This document shows, one piece after another, positions 59,708-64,000 of a stretch of DNA of 64,000 bases (positions within the stretch are counted from its first letter, which is position 1; each line of letters begins with the position of its first letter). Source of the DNA: CAZQBY01 sp964592405 [NCBI: uncultured archaeon]. GTDB taxonomy: Archaea; Altiarchaeota; Altiarchaeia; JAFGQM01. The notes under the pieces were generated by a model. The model did not search any database. It was given only the letters and a program-made list of their open reading frames with translations, and was not told the origin of the DNA. The position numbers were made by a program, and so were the translations under genes. The DNA lies in assembly GCA_964592405.1 (NCBI GenBank), contig CAZQBY010000003.1, positions 1 through 64,000 on the forward strand. The letters are read 5' to 3'.

Positions 59708-61967
59708 GGGACATGACAAGTGCGATTAGATATGCCAGTGAGGCAAGCAGAAAAACGGCGGTTATGCCAATCGATATGGCGACCAGAGCCCCTATGATGG
59801 AGCCTAGGACAGACGCGCACCCGTTGGCTGCCCAAGACCAGGGTATCAGGCTTTTGTTTATACTGTCCGCCATCCTTACTCCTACAGGGAAGGGCACCCC
59901 CAGCAAAAGGCCTATTGGGACAAGGAGGAGGAACGCTGCGACTGCGCGCAGCATTATGTCACCGCCCGGGTTCATGGCGAACAACATAGGGTAGAAGGGG
60001 ATCAAGACCGCTATGCTCACGAGCACCACCTTAATTCTACCGGCCTTCATCCTCTTGGACATTATGGAGCCGAGACCTGAGAAGAAGAGGATGGAGGAGA
60101 GTACTAGGGAGAAGGAATAGACGGGATGCCCCAGCCAGAGGGTCAGCCTCTGTATGGAGGCCATCTCGAACATCATGAAGCCCAGACCTATGGAGAAGAA
60201 ATATGCTATCATGAACCATTTTCCGCGCACCTTATCCTTTATCTTCCTGAGAGACAGCACTGGGAGGAGTATGAAGACAGCCGAGAGGATGAGAGCCTGC
60301 GCCAAGACGAAGAATATGACGAACCCGCCCTCGAAGAAAGGCTCCCATTTCTTTCCCATGCTTTCATACAGCTCTCCTATCTTATCCCACCGGAAGAAGT
60401 TGGAGAAAAATGGTTTGTCATCGGTGGTCGGTGAAACGTCAAATAGGTAGTCCCAGTTGCCGGCTAGGACCGCGGAAACGGCTTTGTGATACAGCGGCTC
60501 GGGGAATTTGTTATGGATGTTGACCTCGGACTGCTCTATGCCAGGGTAATAGACCAAGTCGTAGTTTCTCTCCTTACAGAACTCTTTTATGGTCTTTATG
60601 TCCTCATCAGTGAGCTTCTCCTTCCTCACCAGTACTGTGCTTGTTACATAAGTGCGTATCACGGCTATGTGCTCCTTTGGGTCTTCCATGGCGCTCGAGG
60701 CTATCGCGACAATCCTGAGGAGCTCCCTCGGTGGGTTCTGTAGCCATCGAGTCACCGCCAAGAAGCCATCGTCGGAGAGATGGCTTAGATATTTCCTGAA
60801 CCCCTCGACCGTGAAGATATAGTTCTCGGACATACCATATACGCCCAAGGAAGAAGACCCCACGCTCCCTGAAAGCGGAAGGACAATCAAATCGTATTCT
60901 TCTCCTGGCAGGTCTCTGGGACCGCCTATGACAACAGGGACTCCATCATACAGGTCCGAATGCCTCCGTACCGCTTCGGCCACCAAGGGATTTGATTCAA
61001 GGACCTCAGGGGAAGCGCCGTTCTCCAAGGCGACTAAGACCTCCAGACCCCCTCCCGGATTTATAATCAGCGTCCTCCCCATGGATAGCTTATAGGGCAG
61101 GGAAAGGGGCAGGTAATCCGTGAAGCCGTCTCCCGAAGGCAGCGCGCTCAGCGAGTCGCCGTCCATGGTTATGCCCAGCTGGGGCGGGATTTCACCGCGG
61201 TATCCCAGGCTCAGCCCGGGCGCCATCCGGACCCCGGGAGAGTCCACCACATCAACCCTCGACTGGACGTTCCAGGCGGTCTCTACGATGCGCGCGCCCT
61301 CGTAGTTCAGCAGCTGGTTCAGGCTCTTGTAGGGCGAGATGCTTATGGCCGGCGGGGAGAGGAGAACCAATACCAAGAGAACAGCCCAGACGCCTGATGC
61401 GATTCTGACACGAGCGGTGCGCGCAAAGGCCGGTAGTGAAGCTGCGCCCATGGCAGCCGTGGCGAATATCGTGCCCGACTCGGGAAGGACGGACATCAGC
61501 AAGAGAGCCACACCCGCCCCCAGACCGGAGCCAGCCAAGCTCGAGAAGTATATAGTATTGACCCTCTCGCTCATCCTAGTTATGGCCAGAGCGATGACAG
61601 AACCGGCGAAGAGGAAGGGAAGCGACCAGAGCACGTAATACACGGCCAAGCGCAGCAGCTGCGTCGAGTCCCACATCAATTGGTAGGGGTCGAAGGGCAT
61701 GGGGTTTGTAATCAGGAAAGAGGCTACAATTGATATGGAGAAGATGGCTGAGAGGGTTGACATCGTCTTGTCCACGTCCCCTTTCAGCAGTCTCGGGAAA
61801 ACTGAGAGGAGCGCCCCGGAGGCAGCGAAACCGAAGAGGGCTATGCTGATGACCATGAATGCGAAGTGATGCCACTGGGCTATTGAGAAAAGCCGTGTGA
61901 GGCTTATCTCCAGGACCAACGAGGAGAGTGAAATCAGGAAAACCCCCACATATAGTCGTCTGGCCAT
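59670..61967 (-). CDS. Spermidine-synthase-like membrane protein
   Basis: 765 residues from the ATG at 61967 ([20 protein letters not shown]). About six TM segments, then a soluble domain resembling polyamine synthases ([40 protein letters not shown]), then about seven more TMs to the end. This architecture is known from large archaeal and bacterial membrane proteins annotated as spermidine synthase-like, but the canonical catalytic Asp pair is weak here, so polyamine synthesis is not assured. Confidence 0.75.
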   Translation of the reverse strand: MARRLYVGVFLISLSSLVLEISLTRLFSIAQWHHFAFMVISIALFGFAASGALLSVFPRLLKGDVDKTMSTLSAIFSISIVASFLITNPMPFDPYQLMWDSTQLLRLAVYYVLWSLPFLFAGSVIALAITRMSERVNTIYFSSLAGSGLGAGVALLLMSVLPESGTIFATAAMGAASLPAFARTARVRIASGVWAVLLVLVLLSPPAISISPYKSLNQLLNYEGARIVETAWNVQSRVDVVDSPGVRMAPGLSLGYRGEIPPQLGITMDGDSLSALPSGDGFTDYLPLSLPYKLSMGRTLIINPGGGLEVLVALENGASPEVLESNPLVAEAVRRHSDLYDGVPVVIGGPRDLPGEEYDLIVLPLSGSVGSSSLGVYGMSENYIFTVEGFRKYLSHLSDDGFLAVTRWLQNPPRELLRIVAIASSAMEDPKEHIAVIRTYVTSTVLVRKEKLTDEDIKTIKEFCKERNYDLVYYPGIEQSEVNIHNKFPEPLYHKAVSAVLAGNWDYLFDVSPTTDDKPFFSNFFRWDKIGELYESMGKKWEPFFEGGFVIFFVLAQALILSAVFILLPVLSLRKIKDKVRGKWFMIAYFFSIGLGFMMFEMASIQRLTLWLGHPVYSFSLVLSSILFFSGLGSIMSKRMKAGRIKVVLVSIAVLIPFYPMLFAMNPGGDIMLRAVAAFLLLVPIGLLLGVPFPVGVRMADSINKSLIPWSWAANGCASVLGSIIGALVAISIGITAVFLLASLAYLIALVMSLRLAAHPSPSRS

Positions 61968-62047
61968 TGATATTTTAGCAGCTGGGAGGATTTTAATAGA
62001 AAATTTTAAAACCCCGCCCATTACTATCACGCATTTTCAACGCCAAA

Positions 62048-62197
62048 ATGGAACCCGCGAACCAATCTAATCCGGAGGGCGGCCAGTGCGACCTGCGTGG
62101 CGACGGGCAATGGCTTCCTATGCAGACGGATAGTCACATAGACTGGCGGCTATTTTTCTCTTTCCTTTCCTTTTTTACTCTCATTAGTTCTAACTAG
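62048..62197 (+). CDS. Possible small protein (49 aa) before the AmrS-like gene
   Basis: A frame from the ATG at 62048 to TAG at 62195-62197, ending 3 bp before the next ATG. It gives a polar start (MEPANQSNPEGGQCDLRGDG) and a hydrophobic end (WRLFFSFLSFFTLISSN), like a tail-anchored protein. A TATA-like TTTTAAAAC lies about 40 bp upstream. The same stretch has complementary arms (GCCAGT/ACTGGC) that could instead be an RNA fold, so I am not certain it is coding. Confidence 0.35.
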   Translation: MEPANQSNPEGGQCDLRGDGQWLPMQTDSHIDWRLFFSFLSFFTLISSN

Positions 62198-62200
62198 GAT

Positions 62201-63217
62201 ATGAAGGAAGCCTTGCTCTGGAAGAAAGAGAAGGACAAAATCCGCTGCTCCCTCTGCAACCACCGCTGCCTTATAGCAGAGGGCAGGAGGGGCGCGTGCG
62301 CAGTGCGCGAGAACCGGGAGGGAAGGCTCTACTCGCTCGTCTACGGGAAGCTGGTCGCCGTCCACATAGACCCCATAGAAAAGAAGCCGTTGTACCACTT
62401 TTATCCGGGTCATGCCTCATTCTCCATAGCCTCCGTGGGCTGCAACTTCCGCTGTTTGTTCTGCCAGAACGCGGATATCGCTCAGCTGCCCCATGACCAC
62501 GGGGGGCTGATAGCAGGTAAGGACTACAAGGCGGAGCAGATAGTCGGCGAGGCGCGCGAGAACAGCTGCCTCAGCATCGCCTACACCTACACGGAGCCCA
62601 CGGTTTGGTATGAGTTCACAAAAGACTGCGGCAGGCTTGCGCGGAAGAAGGGCCTCAAGAACGTCTATGTTTCAAACGGCTATATGACAAGGGAGATGAT
62701 AGATGACGCTAAGTTCATAGATGCAGCAAACATAGACCTCAAGGCGTTCAATGACAACTTCTACAGAGAGATCTGCGGAGCGCGGCTGGAGCCGGTGCTG
62801 GAGAGTCTGAAGTATCTAAAGAAGAAGGGTGTATGGATAGAGGTCACCACGCTCGTGATACCCGGTAAGAACGACTCTGATGATGAGCTAAAGCAGGCGG
62901 CACAGTTCATCGCAGATGAGCTTGGAAAGGAGACGCCCTGGCACCTATCAGCCTTCCACCCAGACTACAAGATGCTGGATGTCCCGCCGACACCACTGGA
63001 GACACTGATGCGCGCATATGGTATAGGAAAGGAAGCAGGATTGAGGTATATCTACATCGGTAACATCGATAGTGAGACAGGACGCGACACCATATGTCCA
63101 AACTGTGGAGAGGTGGTGGTGAGGCGGGGATGGATGGAGGTGCTGGAGAACCGTCTTCAGGGCAGGAAACCGGGACAGTGCCCCAACTGCGGGAAGCTGG
63201 TGGCCGGGTGGTTCTAG
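62201..63217 (+). CDS. amrS: AmmeMemoRadiSam-system radical SAM enzyme (AmrS-like)
   Basis: 338 residues. The radical SAM cluster is CNFRCLFCQN, with GDYKAEQ-like spacing and IAYTYTEPTVWYEFTKDCGR, NVYVSNGYMTREM, DLKAFNDNFYREICGARLEP and ICPNCGEVVVRRGWM. A C-terminal CPNCGKLVAGWF is a second zinc-like knot. Such enzymes are related to pyruvate-formate-lyase activases and are encoded with AMMECR1 and Memo homologues, which are not in this window. The exact reaction is unknown. Confidence 0.9.
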   Translation: MKEALLWKKEKDKIRCSLCNHRCLIAEGRRGACAVRENREGRLYSLVYGKLVAVHIDPIEKKPLYHFYPGHASFSIASVGCNFRCLFCQNADIAQLPHDHGGLIAGKDYKAEQIVGEARENSCLSIAYTYTEPTVWYEFTKDCGRLARKKGLKNVYVSNGYMTREMIDDAKFIDAANIDLKAFNDNFYREICGARLEPVLESLKYLKKKGVWIEVTTLVIPGKNDSDDELKQAAQFIADELGKETPWHLSAFHPDYKMLDVPPTPLETLMRAYGIGKEAGLRYIYIGNIDSETGRDTICPNCGEVVVRRGWMEVLENRLQGRKPGQCPNCGKLVAGWF

Positions 63218-63220
63218 CGG

Positions 63221-63228
63221 TTTTTATA
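63221..63228 (+). promoter_or_regulatory. TATA box of 5S rRNA
   Basis: TTTTTATA, 21-28 bp before the first base of 5S rRNA (63249), the standard archaeal spacing. Confidence 0.6.
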
Positions 63229-63248
63229 CCAATTGTTTCTAAATAACC

Positions 63249-63365
63249 GACCAACGGCCATAGCGGGGTGGTCACACCTGGTCTCATCTCGAACCCAGAA
63301 GTTAAGAACCCCAGCGATCCGGCCGGTACTGCGCAACGCGTGGGAAATCCGGGACGCTGTTGGTC
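63249..63365 (+). rRNA. 5S ribosomal RNA
   Basis: 117 nt. The ends GACCAACGGC and GCTGTTGGTC pair as helix I. The conserved internal CATCTCGAACCCAGAAGTTA is present, followed by AAGAACCCCAGCG and GTGGGAAATCCGGGACGC. It stands alone, not next to 16S/23S, and is followed by a T-rich stretch. Confidence 0.95.
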
Positions 63366-63663
63366 ACTTCATTCTTTCTTCCAAAGAAAACGAAGGATTT
63401 GTCTTTGGTGAACTTATGTGTTTTGCCTTTGTTAGGTTTGCAGGCTGATTAAAACGGCCCGATCCCTCCCAACAGGTTTTTATTGCTGGATACATGAATA
63501 TTCTGTGGCCTATTTGGCTTTGTAATGAGGCGAGCGCGCATGAGACACCGGCCAGAACCGTATAGATAATCGCATACAGCACAGTTCATGCCTCGGCCAG
63601 AGCCCAAGCAGACCCATTGGAAACCCCGCGCTCAACAAATAATAAAAGGAGGTTTGTCTCCCG
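63366..63663. other. Intergenic region and leader before the MgtE-like gene
   Basis: About 300 bp. A TATA-like GTTTTTATTG near 63475-63484 would start a transcript near 63500, giving a leader of about 160 nt before the ATG at 63664; most genes here have short leaders. The leader holds the arms GAGGC and GCCTC, which could close a stem, and a possible 23-codon frame at 63494. Bases 63366-63470 show only T-rich runs and a weak hairpin (CCAAAGA/TCTTTGG). Confidence 0.4.
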
Positions 63664-64000
63664 ATGACAAAAAAGGGCATGCAGAACAGTATGCTGCACA
63701 AGTTGATTGCTTCACCAAAGGAGAGGATGTCAGTTTTCAGGGAGATGCCTCCAAACACCCAGGGATTTATACTTCTGAATCTGTCAAAACACATCCGATC
63801 CGAGATACTTAGCAAATTGAAAGATCAGGAGGTAATAGATCTGCTGCATTATCTGGATCCGGACGAAGCGACTGATCTGTTACAGAACATTCCGCCCCGC
63901 AGGAGAAAAAAAATCATAAAAAGACTAAGCAGGGACATAAGGGAGAAAGTGGAATTCCTTCTTAGGTTTGATCCGAGAACTGCAGCAGGCATAATGAGTC
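63664..64000 (+). CDS. mgtE: MgtE-like magnesium transporter, N-terminal part (cut by window end)
   Basis: 112 codons of a larger gene; the window ends inside it. The ATG at 63664 follows a good ribosome site (GGAGGT at 63648-63653). The protein reads as an MgtE N domain: LHYLDPDEATDLLQNIPPRR, then IREKVEFLLRFDPRTAAGIM. In MgtE this domain senses magnesium and gates the membrane channel domain, which must lie past the window end. Confidence 0.85.
   Translation, partial: MTKKGMQNSMLHKLIASPKERMSVFREMPPNTQGFILLNLSKHIRSEILSKLKDQEVIDLLHYLDPDEATDLLQNIPPRRRKKIIKRLSRDIREKVEFLLRFDPRTAAGIMS

Noticed and set aside
1-64000. CRISPR array, insertion sequence or prophage
   Set aside because: No regularly spaced repeats, transposase, integrase or phage structural gene was seen; the only repeat-bounded segment is the AbiE island.

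Overview
This window is archaeal. It encodes ribosomal protein L15e, the RNase P subunit Rpp30, the Holliday junction resolvase Hjc, an archaeal/eukaryal-type prolyl-tRNA synthetase, a DRG/OBG-type GTPase with a TGS domain, PurP-type purine enzymes, isopentenyl phosphate kinase, HypA/HypC with a [NiFe] hydrogenase, and tRNA genes with bulge-helix-bulge introns. Many genes have a TTTTTATAG-type TATA box 25-30 bp before the start codon and little or no leader. Arg codons are mostly AGG/AGA and Ile codons often ATA. Glucosylglycerate-type solute genes fit a warm or osmotically stressed habitat. The sequence alone does not fix the lineage; a free-living euryarchaeote-like organism is the best reading.

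Layout. 0-3.8 kb: two winged-helix regulators around three copies of one palindrome, the GTPase, a vapBC-like pair with a frameshifted toxin, and a short SerK/ParB-fold protein. 3.8-15 kb: mostly minus strand, holding the lower archaeal mevalonate route: UbiD-type decarboxylase, phosphomevalonate dehydratase large and small subunits, UbiX and isopentenyl phosphate kinase. Downstream in the same operon are Rpp30, an epimerase and a truncated dph2. A 1.4-kb AbiEi/AbiEii island bounded by 27-bp exact direct repeats splits ubiD from the dehydratase genes. SufS and a flavin oxidoreductase follow. 15-24 kb: ProRS, an unrecognised tandem paralogue pair, Dph6, a metallo-beta-lactamase-fold protein, methyltransferases and Hjc. 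22-26 kb: membrane-anchored surface proteins. 26-32 kb: a metal-binding domain protein, a P-type ATPase remnant, HypA/HypC, a maturation peptidase and a two-subunit [NiFe] hydrogenase. 32-42 kb: tRNA-Arg(UCG), surface and membrane proteins, MFS and ABC exporters, L15e and an aminotransferase. 42-50.5 kb: two purP genes, an FAD dehydrogenase, and a GpgS/GpgP-like synthase-phosphatase pair with a GH15-like glycosidase. 50.7-64 kb: tRNA-Gly(UCC), a beta-CASP nuclease, a cation-chloride-cotransporter-like carrier, a split rRNA/tRNA m5C methyltransferase, a secreted transglutaminase, tRNA-Gly(GCC), a membrane-tethered isoaspartyl methyltransferase, a spermidine-synthase-like membrane protein, an AmrS-like radical SAM enzyme, 5S rRNA and the start of an MgtE-like magnesium transporter.

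Working together. UbiX makes the prenyl-FMN needed by the UbiD-type decarboxylase; the aconitase-X-like dehydratase supplies its substrate; IPK phosphorylates the isopentenyl phosphate it releases. The hydrogenase, its peptidase and HypA/HypC form one functional island without an obvious electron-acceptor subunit.

Most unusual points: (1) a roughly 45-60 nt element, partly supported by compensatory changes, follows each of the three tRNA genes; (2) the direct-repeat-bounded AbiE island duplicates the last codons of ubiD; (3) a tandem family of unknown proteins carries a GNAT-like motif; (4) a compact junction-type RNA fold lies between the island and the dehydratase genes; (5) two membrane proteins share an N-terminal TM/coiled-coil module but carry unrelated ectodomains.
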